A DNA stretch of 40,689 bases from a virus. A model generated the notes under the pieces. It made no database searches. It was not told the origin of the DNA and worked only from the letters and a program-made list of their open reading frames with translations. Shown here in pieces: positions 15,084 to 22,682 of this stretch; the stretch's first letter is position 1; each line of letters starts with the position of its first letter. The translations under genes and the position numbers were made by a program. The stretch spans positions 1 to 40,689 of IMG/VR virus record IMGVR_UViG_3300047355_000106. One strand, written 5' to 3'.

Positions 15084-16632
15084 TTAATTCCTTTGTTGCA
15101 TCTAGGACTTCTAGTGCTGATTTTACGGCAAGGTCTGCGTGGTTTTCACAATCAAGTGGTGCATTCCAAAAACTCATTATGCAATCCCCCATATACTTAT
15201 CTATGGTTCCACTATTATTTAGTATGATTTTAGTTTGCATATCTAAAAACTTATTAATGAGTTCTACTAAACCTTCTGGATCATCTTTCTGCATATAGTG
15301 TTCGCTTATGGGAGTGAATCCGATTATGTCCATAAACATGAAAGTCATCTCTCTTCTATCTCCGCCAAGTCTAAGTTTACTTGGGTCTTTTTGTAGTTCT
15401 TCAATCATGTCAGGAGATAAATACTTTTGGAACTGCTTCTTAATTTGTTCTTTGAGTTGGTAAGTAGTATAGTATTGGTTAAAAGAAGCGTGTCCGAAAA
15501 CAACAACGGAGCTTAACGATGACCAGAAGATATCGAAAAGAACGAGATTGTAAAACCACAAATAGTGACTTAACCCCACCTGAAGTAAAACGAACCCTAC
15601 AGAGACTATCGCCGAGAAGGCTGTGGGAAGTTTGTAGACCGATACCAGTATTCCTAGAAGGACTAACAGAAGAAGAAAAGTCTCGAGCATTTCAAGAGTC
15701 TCGGATACATGTATTTGAACTCCTGACGAAACGGTTTGGATTAGGTGTGCTTGAACTTCGTGAGGATACATTACACCCATTGGGGTTGAAACTGGAATAG
15801 ATAACCCCTCAGCGGTTAGTCCATAGACTAGAATCTTTCCTTCTATATCAGAATCTTGCAAGTCTGCAAATGAGATAGATTCGAATTCGTTCCAATACGA
15901 AATCATCAAGTCTGCACTTGATGTGGTCTCTATTGGTTTGTCTCTTCCCATTTTAACCCATTCAATACCTGCATCAGCAGTTACCCTAGTTTGATAATTG
16001 GGTTGGTCATAGTATGCTCTGAGAACTTCGAATCCTAAACTTGGATATAATTGACCATTTGCCTGGATGACTAGCGGAATCGCTCTGTTTGTTCCGTCAA
16101 AATTTGGTGTATTCGCCACAGGTGGTGTGGCAACTGTCACGCCCATACCCCAAGCTGAGTTTTGTAATTCGGTTCGGGGACTTACTAAACCTGAAAAGTT
16201 CCATACATGGTCTTGTATATTACCATCTCCGAATACAGATGTATTTACAAATGGTGCGTTGCCTGATTCTTTTTGAATTGTTGGTGCTGATGATAATATC
16301 GTTAATCTGTTTTCTAGTGCCTCTGCAAAGACTTCATCACCACCGAATCTATCTTCTTCTGCGAATAGTATATTGAATACATGAGTATTTGAGTGATGTG
16401 TTTCCCATAATGTATCTGCGTATATGTCTCTAGGGAAAGGATATTGACCGTACTTCTCTATTGCCTTTTCATCTATGTTGACCAGTAGTATGTCATCTAC
16501 TATCACTTTTTCTTTTTGTTGATGTAGAACATCGAAGTAAGACCATCTAACATTATCTATTAGATAAGGCGACCATATCTTTATGCCCACGAGTGCAATG
16601 ATGGTTATAAGTACAGTTTTCCAATTATACAT
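14794..16632 (-). CDS. Membrane class III adenylate cyclase with CHASE2 sensor
   Basis: A 612-residue receptor cyclase that makes cAMP from ATP. The order is: membrane span near 5-25, periplasmic CHASE2 domain about 30-310 (LLVNIDEKAIEKYGQYPFPR is typical), two to three spans at 317-380, a linker, and a cyclase domain 425-612. Metal-binding Asp435 (FMDIIGFT) and Asp483 (YMGD), base-contacting Lys479, and transition-state Asn560 and Arg564 (VNLGARLEG) are present. The second base-specifying position is Ser553, where related enzymes have Thr. The enzyme therefore looks active. It ends the curli-like chain and overlaps the next gene by 290 bp. Confidence 0.93.
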   Translation of the reverse strand: MYNWKTVLITIIALVGIKIWSPYLIDNVRWSYFDVLHQQKEKVIVDDILLVNIDEKAIEKYGQYPFPRDIYADTLWETHHSNTHVFNILFAEEDRFGGDEVFAEALENRLTILSSAPTIQKESGNAPFVNTSVFGDGNIQDHVWNFSGLVSPRTELQNSAWGMGVTVATPPVANTPNFDGTNRAIPLVIQANGQLYPSLGFEVLRAYYDQPNYQTRVTADAGIEWVKMGRDKPIETTSSADLMISYWNEFESISFADLQDSDIEGKILVYGLTAEGLSIPVSTPMGVMYPHEVQAHLIQTVSSGVQIHVSETLEMLETFLLLLVLLGILVSVYKLPTAFSAIVSVGFVLLQVGLSHYLWFYNLVLFDIFWSSLSSVVVFGHASFNQYYTTYQLKEQIKKQFQKYLSPDMIEELQKDPSKLRLGGDRREMTFMFMDIIGFTPISEHYMQKDDPEGLVELINKFLDMQTKIILNNSGTIDKYMGDCIMSFWNAPLDCENHADLAVKSALEVLDATKELNEELKPLNLPPINVGIGISSGECIVGNMGSELRFDYSVIGDAVNLGARLEGQTRNYNGVDLLLSERTYQLCPDRAFTRVDRITVKGKSEQVTIYTI

Positions 16633-16698
16633 AGATATCTATCAGGTTACCCTTTTTCCATTCGAGTAGTCGATATCTCCTGTATCTGTTTTGTGGCA

Positions 16699-16878
16699 CT
16701 ATTCAATTGTGGGCCACGCAAAAAAGAATATGTATAGACAAACACCAATGAGTGATATTGCAAGAACTGTTGACCAGAAACTTGACCACCATTGTTGTTT
16801 TTTCTTTCTACGATATTCGTTAACCATTGCGATGGTCCTTTCTCGTGCATCTTTTGAAAATGGATTCGCTTCATTCAT
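16699..16878 (-). CDS. Small membrane protein (59 aa)
   Basis: Starts MNEANPFSKDARERT with an ATGA overlap to the upstream micro-gene. A basic stretch RRKKKQQWW precedes one span (VLAISLIGVCLYIFFFAW). This frame is preferred over the alternative frame starting at 16874 (MKRIHF), which has no membrane helix and lacks coupling. It is unrecognised and directly upstream of the cyclase. Confidence 0.65.
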   Translation of the reverse strand: MNEANPFSKDARERTIAMVNEYRRKKKQQWWSSFWSTVLAISLIGVCLYIFFFAWPTIE

Positions 16879-16976
16879 AATATTAAACCGATAATAAAAC
16901 CTATGTTTAGTCCTAAAGAACAGACTAAGATAAAGTCTTTTTTAAAAGAATACGGTATCATGTCGATTGTGTTCAT
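16875..16976 (-). CDS. Membrane micro-protein (33 aa)
   Basis: MNTIDMIPYSFKKD followed by a hydrophobic helix FILVCSLGLNIGFIIGLIL up to the stop. ATGA overlaps on both sides tie it to its neighbours. There is no family; it is supported by coupling and membrane character. Confidence 0.55.
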   Translation of the reverse strand: MNTIDMIPYSFKKDFILVCSLGLNIGFIIGLIL

Positions 16977-17230
16977 GAGAATTTCTTCTGTATTCGTTTA
17001 TAGATATAGTATATAGACAGTCCATAAGTAGCGAGAACAGTCATTGTAAAACCTATGTAAATAAGTTCTATTGGTGTTAGGAAGAGAACTTGCCAAACGA
17101 AATCAGATGCAGCTTCTACATCACCCAAAGATTCAGGCATGACCATATCGTTCTCTTCAAAGAGTTCTAATATGTCGTCATACTCTTCTTCAGTGAGACA
17201 CTCGTAAAACTCAGGTGGACATTCACTCAT
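16973..17230 (-). CDS. Small acidic membrane protein (85 aa)
   Basis: An acidic N-terminal half with two Cys (SECPPEFYECLTEEEYDD), then one span at about 50-75 (LTPIELIYIGFTMTVLATYGLSIYYIY) and a basic tail KRIQKK. The charge distribution suggests the acidic part outside and the tail inside. It is coupled by a 4-bp overlap to the second curlin-like gene. Function is unknown, perhaps an accessory of the export system. Confidence 0.7.
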   Translation of the reverse strand: MSECPPEFYECLTEEEYDDILELFEENDMVMPESLGDVEAASDFVWQVLFLTPIELIYIGFTMTVLATYGLSIYYIYKRIQKKFS

Positions 17231-17997
17231 TGTTGGGTCACCGATGTACTACAACCACCGACTGTCATGCAATCGACTGATATAGTATAAGACTGAGTAC
17301 CACTAGTACCAAATTGTAATAATGTTAAGTCTGTTCCATATAAACCATCAAGAGTTATATTTGCAGTGTGATTTGCACTAGTTCCTTTCTGACGGACATA
17401 CACATCGTTATAATCATTGTAGATTGTTAAGTTTGTAGTTTTTACACCATTGCCTTGTTGTTTGATTTGAACTTCGTTATGGTCACCTGCTAAATGCAAA
17501 TCAAAGTTATGACCATCCCATGCATTATGTTGATTTGTTTGTTGAACTGCTAATTTGTTATAGTCGCCATACATTGTAATGTCTATCTCGTGTCCGCCAC
17601 CTTCACTACCATCATGACTCCAATCTAAATTTGTTTCGGAGTCTAGTGAATCCCAAGTAATGCCTTGACCAAGTTTCATTTTGTTACCAGTACCACTGAC
17701 CTCATCAAATACAATTGAGTTGGGATAAGTATAACTTGATGATGTATTGTGTATGTTGTATTGAACCATATACACACCTAGACTAGAAGCATTAATATAT
17801 GAATTAGCATCTAACATTTTAATTTCATTATCGAAACCAATTTGTTCTATACCTAGTTCAAAATTATCTCCGCTTTGTTCAATAGATATAACATTGTCAT
17901 CAGCGTATACAGGAAATACCATGAGATAACAAGCACCCCATGGTAGTATCCAGTATTTGTAAAATTTATTTTTTAATTTGTTTAAAAAATCCACCAT
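17227..17997 (-). CDS. Curlin-like exported repeat protein B
   Basis: From the ATG at 17997 (AGGA upstream), 256 residues with a signal peptide ending FPVYA. The mature part begins DDNVISIEQSGDNFELGIEQIGFDN, the I-x-x-Q-x-G-x-x-N pattern of curlin repeats. Degenerate repeats continue (NKLAVQQTNQHN, NEVQIKQQGNG, DVYVRQKGTSAN). The C-terminus has a Cys pair in DCMTVGGCST, like the other curlin-like protein here. It is probably a self-assembling amyloid subunit exported through the CsgG pore. Its start shares 16 bp with the small gene before it. Confidence 0.78.
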   Translation of the reverse strand: MVDFLNKLKNKFYKYWILPWGACYLMVFPVYADDNVISIEQSGDNFELGIEQIGFDNEIKMLDANSYINASSLGVYMVQYNIHNTSSSYTYPNSIVFDEVSGTGNKMKLGQGITWDSLDSETNLDWSHDGSEGGGHEIDITMYGDYNKLAVQQTNQHNAWDGHNFDLHLAGDHNEVQIKQQGNGVKTTNLTIYNDYNDVYVRQKGTSANHTANITLDGLYGTDLTLLQFGTSGTQSYTISVDCMTVGGCSTSVTQQ

Positions 17998-18137
17998 AAT
18001 AATAATCCTAAAATTAATCCCTCGGTGTATGACACCCATAACATTTCATATTCATCTAAACCAAAATAGTCGGCAACTTCCCATGTTAGGTTTTCATGCC
18101 ATTGTCTTAGTTTAGTAAAGTCAATATTTATGCTCAT
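17982..18137 (-). CDS. Small membrane protein (51 aa)
   Basis: ATG at 18137 with a strong site AAGGAGAGATTT. It starts MSINIDFTKLRQWHENL and ends in a tail-anchor-like helix ENGLILGLLLWWIF-type segment (YTEGLILGLLLWWIF). It lies between the FecR-like and second curlin-like genes. Unrecognised; possibly an inner-membrane partner of the export system. Confidence 0.65.
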   Translation of the reverse strand: MSINIDFTKLRQWHENLTWEVADYFGLDEYEMLWVSYTEGLILGLLLWWIF

Positions 18138-18147
18138 AAATCTCTCC

Positions 18148-19299
18148 TTAATCTTGTCGTATAACAATTGTAATTCCATCTCCATCTCCAAATGTCATGA
18201 CACCTGAGTATCCTGGAACTTCGGCATCTATAATACCCGAACCACCACTTGTTATAATTATATTTATGACTCCTTGGACATCACGAAAGAAAACTAAGTC
18301 TCCGTCTTGTTCGAAAACATTAAACTGAGAATCTTTGTTGAAACCTTGTGAGGCACCTTTAAGTGCAAACCCAGCTAATTCAGTACCCGAACTACTTTTG
18401 GAACCTAACGATACCGTGGTTCTCTCTAATTCTTCTATAACATCTAATAAGTCTTGTAAAAAATCCACATCCAAATAATCTATGTCCAACTCTGAAAATG
18501 ATAAATCTTCAGTCGTATCGGCCAAAGCATCTCCCTCAAGTTCATTGAACTCTAAGAAGTCTACATCTAATAGACCTTGGTCATCATAGTTTTCATCTTG
18601 ATAGGATTCTTCCATCGCATTTCGTATTTCCGAAGGCGGATTTACGATGAACATGTTGTCAATCAGACTCGGTGTAATACCTTGAACCGTGACTGCTGTA
18701 GTTGGTGATGAATCAAACGATGCAACAGTAGTTGCCTGATATGGTTGATTTAAAACAACTTCACCACCGTCATTATAAACTAGTATTTCTCCAGATGATT
18801 CACCTGTATCTTCATCCGGAAGTAAGATTACCATAGTCCTTCCCAACTCATCAATGGTGGTTGTAAAATCTGTCCCTCTCATTGTGATATTGGCTGTAGG
18901 AGTAGATACATCTACATTTTGTTTTTTAATTCTTGAACCACCACCCGAGGCGAATCGTGCTGTGCCTCGTGCCATTCGTATTGACATTTTGGATAAACTT
19001 GGGTCGGGGTCGTAATATGCCTCGTCTATGTAAACGAGTGAGTTTTCTGTTAAACTCAATTTTTCATTATCTAAAAATTGTATGAGCATACGCCCATTGG
19101 CAGTCTCTGCTTCATCATACATGTTGATGTCTGTACCGACATCTGTTAGAATTCTGTCCTGCTCTCTTTTTACAGATGTGACACCTGTAGATTCAATTAC
19201 ACCGCCAATGGGCTCAGCCCAGCTGAACCCACCAGCGAATAATAAAAAGAAACTAACTATCGCTGCCGGAATCTTTTTGTGTAATCTGAATAATCGCAT
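18148..19299 (-). CDS. FecR-domain exported protein
   Basis: 383 residues with a signal peptide (KKIPAAIVSFFLLFAGGFSWA, then EPIGG). The FecR domain spans about 30-200, with NGRMLIQFLDNEKLSL, RMARGTARFASGG and the hallmark DVSTPTANITMRGTDFTT. The C-terminal half is acidic and unrelated to known motifs. Periplasmic FecR proteins act as signal relays or envelope sensors and often neighbour CHASE2 cyclases in bacteria (from memory). A GTG two codons upstream is an alternative start. It overlaps the first curlin-like gene by 47 bp. Confidence 0.85.
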   Translation of the reverse strand: MRLFRLHKKIPAAIVSFFLLFAGGFSWAEPIGGVIESTGVTSVKREQDRILTDVGTDINMYDEAETANGRMLIQFLDNEKLSLTENSLVYIDEAYYDPDPSLSKMSIRMARGTARFASGGGSRIKKQNVDVSTPTANITMRGTDFTTTIDELGRTMVILLPDEDTGESSGEILVYNDGGEVVLNQPYQATTVASFDSSPTTAVTVQGITPSLIDNMFIVNPPSEIRNAMEESYQDENYDDQGLLDVDFLEFNELEGDALADTTEDLSFSELDIDYLDVDFLQDLLDVIEELERTTVSLGSKSSSGTELAGFALKGASQGFNKDSQFNVFEQDGDLVFFRDVQGVINIIITSGGSGIIDAEVPGYSGVMTFGDGDGITIVIRQD

Positions 19300-19987
19300 T
19301 GTCACTGTTTACATTAAGATTGACATTTGCATTAGGTGTTGCACACCCTCCGCCAGAAGCTGCACATGTGCCTGATATCTGAGTGATATCAACATCAGCA
19401 CTGTCTCCTGTAAAATCAAAATTAAGTGTTTGTGAACCATCTTTTTGCAATGTATTGAAATTAGAACTAGAACCAGTCACATCGAAATTCCATGTGACAT
19501 CATCTGATTCCCAATCAATATCAAAAACATTACTACTTCCAATGAGAACTAAATCCGCATTTAATCTCTCTGCACTTGCAACAGCACCTTGGTCGATATC
19601 GAATGTATTCGAATCGCCTGTCATTGCGAAATTGATGTCTGAATCATCTGAACTACCTGTAGAACCTATGTTCCAGTCAATAGCGTTAGAATCACCAGTC
19701 ATCGATATAGCGTAGTTCGATGTATCGGCAACGAGAGGTCCGAATAACAAGTTCTTGTTACCTATCATATCTATGTTGAAATCCAAAGTCACACCAGTAA
19801 TGGTCATGTTTGAACCAGAACCACTTGAAAAGTCGTTTAGTCCTACTTTGTTACCAAAACCAACTTGGTCAACATATAATTTTAGAGTATCACCAACTTG
19901 TGTTATCATAATCTCATTATCATCAGTTGCAGCTGCGAAAACGAATGGTGTCGACATTAGTAATAAAATACTTAAAATTTTATTCAT
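19253..19987 (-). CDS. Curlin-like exported repeat protein A
   Basis: 244 residues with signal peptide MNKILSILLLMSTPFVFA. The mature part starts with DDNEIMITQVGDTLKLYVDQVGFGN, parallel to curlin-like protein B. About eight Gly-Asp-Ser/Asn repeats follow, such as AISMTGDSNAIDWN, INFAMTGDSNTFDID and ADLVLIGSSNVFDID. A C-terminal Cys pair is in TCAASGGGCAT, then ITQ. It is very acidic and lacks aromatic gatekeepers. It is probably an amyloid-like subunit for CsgG/CsgF, whose genes lie immediately upstream. Confidence 0.78.
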   Translation of the reverse strand: MNKILSILLLMSTPFVFAAATDDNEIMITQVGDTLKLYVDQVGFGNKVGLNDFSSGSGSNMTITGVTLDFNIDMIGNKNLLFGPLVADTSNYAISMTGDSNAIDWNIGSTGSSDDSDINFAMTGDSNTFDIDQGAVASAERLNADLVLIGSSNVFDIDWESDDVTWNFDVTGSSSNFNTLQKDGSQTLNFDFTGDSADVDITQISGTCAASGGGCATPNANVNLNVNSDNAIIQITQKDSGSDS

Positions 19988-20945
19988 TTTCTTCTCCTTT
20001 TATTGAGTGTAAATCATTTACACCATCACTATTGTGTGGGTGTCTATGACCTTCCTCTATTTTCCAAAAACCCCTATCATGCCCTTGGTAGATTAATTCC
20101 AGTACGGCAGCCTCAATAGCTGTTCGTACCGCATATGTCACTGACTCATTATTACCCACTCCGTCCTCGAACTCTAGCAATTGTGTACCTTCTTCAATGA
20201 ATCGGAATACATCGCCGCCTGAACCATAAGAAAGGATAGTCTTTCTTGTTTGGACATTCAATAATACTTCACCTGTTAGAACTGAAACAGCTCTCATACT
20301 AACCGTGACAGCATCTTGACGATACTGTCTACTAACTCCAATTCCTAGTGTCCTTGCGCCTCGACCACCAGTTAATAAATTGGAATCATAACCTATTATA
20401 CCACCCTCTATTATCATACCTGCGAATAGTAAGGGTTGTAAATTTTGAAACTTGTCTTCGCCTTGTTGTTTAGCAAAGTCTTGTCTAGCAGAACGAATGA
20501 TTTGTCTCTCTCTTACTAAGTTGTCTATGCCATGTCTTTCAACAACTCTAAACCATGTTCCTTTACCTGCCGTTTTAAGTGCATCAATAACCATTTCGGT
20601 TGCACCTTGTGTCACAGCAGTAGAAAATGATGCGAGATTATCTTCTGCCTTTCTTTGACCAGTCTTATCTATAAAATTATAAACTGCAACAGTAGGTCTT
20701 TCTTTTGCCTTAGGCAAATTCAGTAGTTCTAAATGTGAAGGTAGATTAATTACAGTAGCATTTTCTACACATATGTAATTTCTAGACCATGCCTTTGCGA
20801 CACCTGTGACAACATCTCTGCCGAAACCCTCATCAAATCTTCCTGTCTCATAGGCACAATCTGCTGGGTTGTCTGACCACTTTGGAACAGATGCACATCC
20901 AGATAGTAAAAGTACGCAGGTGAGTAAATATTTAACCAGTTCCAT
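19980..20945 (-). CDS. csgG: CsgG-family outer-membrane secretion pore
   Basis: A 321-residue lipoprotein from the ATG at 20945; the lipobox is LLSGC (Cys17). It matches CsgG along its core: TVAVYNFIDKTGQ, ASFSTAVTQGATEMVIDALK, FRVVERHGIDNLVRERQIIRSA, EGGIIGYDSNLLTGGRGARTLGIG, TRKTILSY and VFRFIEEG. Nine copies of CsgG form the ungated curli export channel. There is an extra Cys-containing segment of about 45 residues before the core and a His-rich tail. Upstream in-frame Mets would hide the signal peptide, so they are rejected. Known from pelagimyophages, as far as I recall. Confidence 0.95.
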   Translation of the reverse strand: MELVKYLLTCVLLLSGCASVPKWSDNPADCAYETGRFDEGFGRDVVTGVAKAWSRNYICVENATVINLPSHLELLNLPKAKERPTVAVYNFIDKTGQRKAEDNLASFSTAVTQGATEMVIDALKTAGKGTWFRVVERHGIDNLVRERQIIRSARQDFAKQQGEDKFQNLQPLLFAGMIIEGGIIGYDSNLLTGGRGARTLGIGVSRQYRQDAVTVSMRAVSVLTGEVLLNVQTRKTILSYGSGGDVFRFIEEGTQLLEFEDGVGNNESVTYAVRTAIEAAVLELIYQGHDRGFWKIEEGHRHPHNSDGVNDLHSIKGEENE

Positions 20946-21420
20946 CTGAGTCTTGTCCAAAGTTTCCTGTTCCGATTGGTATCTCAATAACTGTTTCTGT
21001 TCCATCGGAATCAACAATTGTCATTCGTATAAATTCTGAACCATCTTCGTTAGTCATTACTTCATATGTGACAACATTGCCCTCTAAACTAAATGAACCA
21101 AATCTAACTGAACCGTCATTCGAAAACATAGACTCAACCAATTGTTTTGCCATTTGAGCATAAATTCGTGATTCTAAATTACGAATAAATTTGGCCATGG
21201 TTGTATTGTCTTCTGCCCTTTCAGCTGCCTTTCTAGCAGATTCAAGTGCATCTTCTATTTCTTTTTTTCTTGTAAACTCTTGGTTCTCAACGGTTAGGTA
21301 ATGTGATGCTGTGCCTATTCCACTGAAACTAGGGTTTTTAAATTTATGTTTTATATCAGCCTGTACGCTTTCGCTAATACAGAATACTGAAACTAAGAAT
21401 ATGATTTGTAATAATTTCAT
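20932..21420 (-). CDS. csgF: CsgF-like curli assembly factor
   Basis: 162 residues with signal peptide ending SVQA. The mature N-terminus DIKHKFKNPSFSGIG matches the CsgF FxNPxFGG peptide that plugs into the CsgG channel. The C-terminal domain has VEIPIG-type beta structure as in CsgF. It is longer in the middle, with a charged helical linker (EIEDALESARKAAERAED). It overlaps csgG by 14 bp. CsgE was not found in the window. Confidence 0.88.
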   Translation of the reverse strand: MKLLQIIFLVSVFCISESVQADIKHKFKNPSFSGIGTASHYLTVENQEFTRKKEIEDALESARKAAERAEDNTTMAKFIRNLESRIYAQMAKQLVESMFSNDGSVRFGSFSLEGNVVTYEVMTNEDGSEFIRMTIVDSDGTETVIEIPIGTGNFGQDSDGTG

Positions 21421-21674
21421 TTCTTTTTCACCTCTTCCTTTTTGGCATTCTCTTTCATCTCTAAAACTACATCTACTTTTTGTTGTAGTCTTATTAAGTC
21501 TTGGTCTAACATTCTTGTTTGGTCTATTACTTTAATTAATTGAAAGTGCATTTTTTCAATTTCGGGTTCTAGTTTTTCACCTACAAACCACCAAATGTAA
21601 TATATGAAATAACCGAGTCCTACTGCCATCACAATGGGAAATCCGAAATCGGAGATTAATTGTGCAATGTCCAT
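21417..21674 (-). CDS. Small membrane protein with coiled coil, possible holin
   Basis: 85 residues: one N-terminal span (FGFPIVMAVGLGYFIYYIWWFVG), then a coiled coil (KVIDQTRMLDQDLIRLQQKVDVV) and a Lys-rich end. The pattern resembles UviB/BhlA-type holins or signal anchors. It overlaps csgF by 4 bp and the next gene by 1 bp. It may permeabilise or act with the CsgG pore. Confidence 0.65.
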   Translation of the reverse strand: MDIAQLISDFGFPIVMAVGLGYFIYYIWWFVGEKLEPEIEKMHFQLIKVIDQTRMLDQDLIRLQQKVDVVLEMKENAKKEEVKKK

Positions 21675-21970
21675 CAGTCTCTCCTGACATCGAGCTTATC
21701 ATCTTCTATGAAGTTTTCAGCTCTCGCAATTCTCTCTATGTCTGGTCTCAACTCTAAAGCACTTGATACAAGTAAATCTATCTTAATCATTTCGTTAGAC
21801 ATTGTTCTTGCTCGATTTTCTAAAGATTTACAGAACATTGTAAGTGTGGAAATAGAATCAACTACACCCTCAAGTATCTGTTTAATAACTATGAATATAA
21901 AGAACCCCATTACTACTGAACCAGCAATCGGAGCACCCACTTCACCTATTAGATTAAAAATCTCTTCCAT
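21674..21970 (-). CDS. Membrane protein with helical cytoplasmic tail (98 aa)
   Basis: One span near 14-35 (APIAGSVVMGFFIFIVIKQILEGVV), then helical segments. Its organisation parallels the next gene. Its start is preceded by ATAAATA exactly 5 nt upstream, so it may begin the late transcript of the whole curli-like chain. It is probably a holin-like or export-accessory protein. Family not recognised. Confidence 0.7.
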   Translation of the reverse strand: MEEIFNLIGEVGAPIAGSVVMGFFIFIVIKQILEGVVDSISTLTMFCKSLENRARTMSNEMIKIDLLVSSALELRPDIERIARAENFIEDDKLDVRRD

Positions 21971-21975
21971 ACTGT

Positions 21976-21982
21976 TATTTAT
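21976..21982 (-). promoter_or_regulatory. Late promoter ATAAATA heading the curli-like operon
   Basis: TATAAATA on the minus strand is the exact T4 late consensus. It is separated by 5 nt from the ATG at 21970, so transcription would begin at or next to the start codon. Confidence 0.6.
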
Positions 21983-22005
21983 ACAAATTGTCTTTTCCTA
22001 AGGGC

Positions 22006-22035
22006 TAAAAAAAAGGGACTCTAACGAGTCCCTTT
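22006..22035 (-). terminator. Intrinsic terminator
   Basis: A 10-bp stem AAAGGGACTC/GAGTCCCTTT with a GTTA loop (minus strand), then eight T. It ends the transcript of the 109-residue membrane protein and isolates the curli-like chain. Confidence 0.9.
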
Positions 22036-22057
22036 CGTGTCCTGGTAGGACTAATAA

Positions 22058-22387
22058 TTATTCTTCTTCGGTATCATCACCATCAGAATCATTATTATTT
22101 TTCAGTTGCGAGTGTATTTCGGTAATTACAGCTGCTTTCGAACCACTTCTTTTTACTTTCAGTGATTTTTTATCAGCAAGTTCTAATAGTTGAACTTTAG
22201 TTAATGTCTTAAGTTCAGCCTTAGATGTAATACCGTTATTGTTTTTATCTGCAACAACTTTTGGTTTCACTACTCTTGGTTTTCTAACCGGAGGTGGAGC
22301 CACCGTTGTTGTAGTTGTTTCGTTATCTCTATTGAAATAAGCGTAAACAATAACAAATAACACTACAATTGCAATTGCGTATTCCAT
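22058..22387 (-). CDS. Membrane-anchored protein with HeH/SAP-like helices
   Basis: 109 residues: one N-terminal span (3-18), a Thr/Pro/Lys-rich linker, then a helix-extended-helix at 56-95 (SKAELKTLTKVQLLELADKKSL..SKAAVITEIHSQL) and an acidic tail. Such helices bind nucleic acid in HeH/SAP proteins. It could tether phage DNA or RNA to the membrane. It is monocistronic, with its own promoter (TAGACA/17/TATACT), a ribosome site GGAGTATATT and a terminator. Confidence 0.72.
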   Translation of the reverse strand: MEYAIAIVVLFVIVYAYFNRDNETTTTTVAPPPVRKPRVVKPKVVADKNNNGITSKAELKTLTKVQLLELADKKSLKVKRSGSKAAVITEIHSQLKNNNDSDGDDTEEE

Positions 22388-22416
22388 AATATACTCCTAT
22401 CAAATTATGAGACTCC

Positions 22417-22445
22417 AGTATATCGAAGTTTCGTGTATTTGTCTA
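22417..22445 (-). promoter_or_regulatory. sigma70-like promoter, TAGACA/17/TATACT
   Basis: Minus strand -35 (22440-22445), -10 (22417-22422), preceded by CCCCC. It drives the 109-residue membrane-protein gene. Confidence 0.7.
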
Positions 22446-22464
22446 GGGGGTTTTATAGAACTTT

Positions 22465-22638
22465 TTAGTCCTTTGCTTTACCAACATTTAATGCGACCCA
22501 ATCAAGTACTTTGTAAGCTTTCTTGACTATGCCATCATCAACTGGTGTAGGTGTAAGAGCTGCAATTAATGATGCACCCATTACTAACCAGGGTAACACT
22601 TGTACCCAAGCAATTATCCATTGAAGAAATTCCAACAT
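22465..22638 (-). CDS. Small membrane protein, candidate holin (57 aa)
   Basis: MLEFLQWIIAWVQVLPWLVMGASLIAAL is hydrophobic, followed by TPTPVDDGIVKKAYKVLDWVALNVGKAKD. The combination of a short span, a TPT-DD turn and an amphipathic helix resembles small phage holins I remember. A ribosome site ACAGGAG lies 8 nt before the ATG. Upstream is a late-type promoter with a 5' hairpin, which fits a lysis gene. Confidence 0.7.
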   Translation of the reverse strand: MLEFLQWIIAWVQVLPWLVMGASLIAALTPTPVDDGIVKKAYKVLDWVALNVGKAKD

Positions 22639-22647
22639 ATAATACTC

Positions 22648-22682
22648 CTGTTATTAATTGATTTATAACAGAGGTATTTATG
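22648..22682 (-). promoter_or_regulatory. Late promoter CATAAATA with 5' hairpin
   Basis: CATAAATA (22675-22682) lies at the end of regA. Right after it CTGTTAT/ATAACAG (22648-22654, 22665-22671) forms a 7-bp stem at the predicted 5' end of the mRNA, next to the ribosome site of the candidate holin. Confidence 0.5.

Noticed and set aside
15519-15800. 93-codon plus-strand frame inside the cyclase gene
   Set aside because: It is antisense to conserved CHASE2/membrane codons, has no ribosome site and no recognisable product.
16647-16874. 75-codon minus-strand frame starting MKRIHF
   Set aside because: The other frame starting at 16878 has an ATGA overlap, a proper membrane helix and typical composition; both cannot be well supported.
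20946-21017. Upstream in-frame extension of csgG
   Set aside because: It would bury the lipoprotein signal peptide; Met at 20945 gives a correct lipobox.
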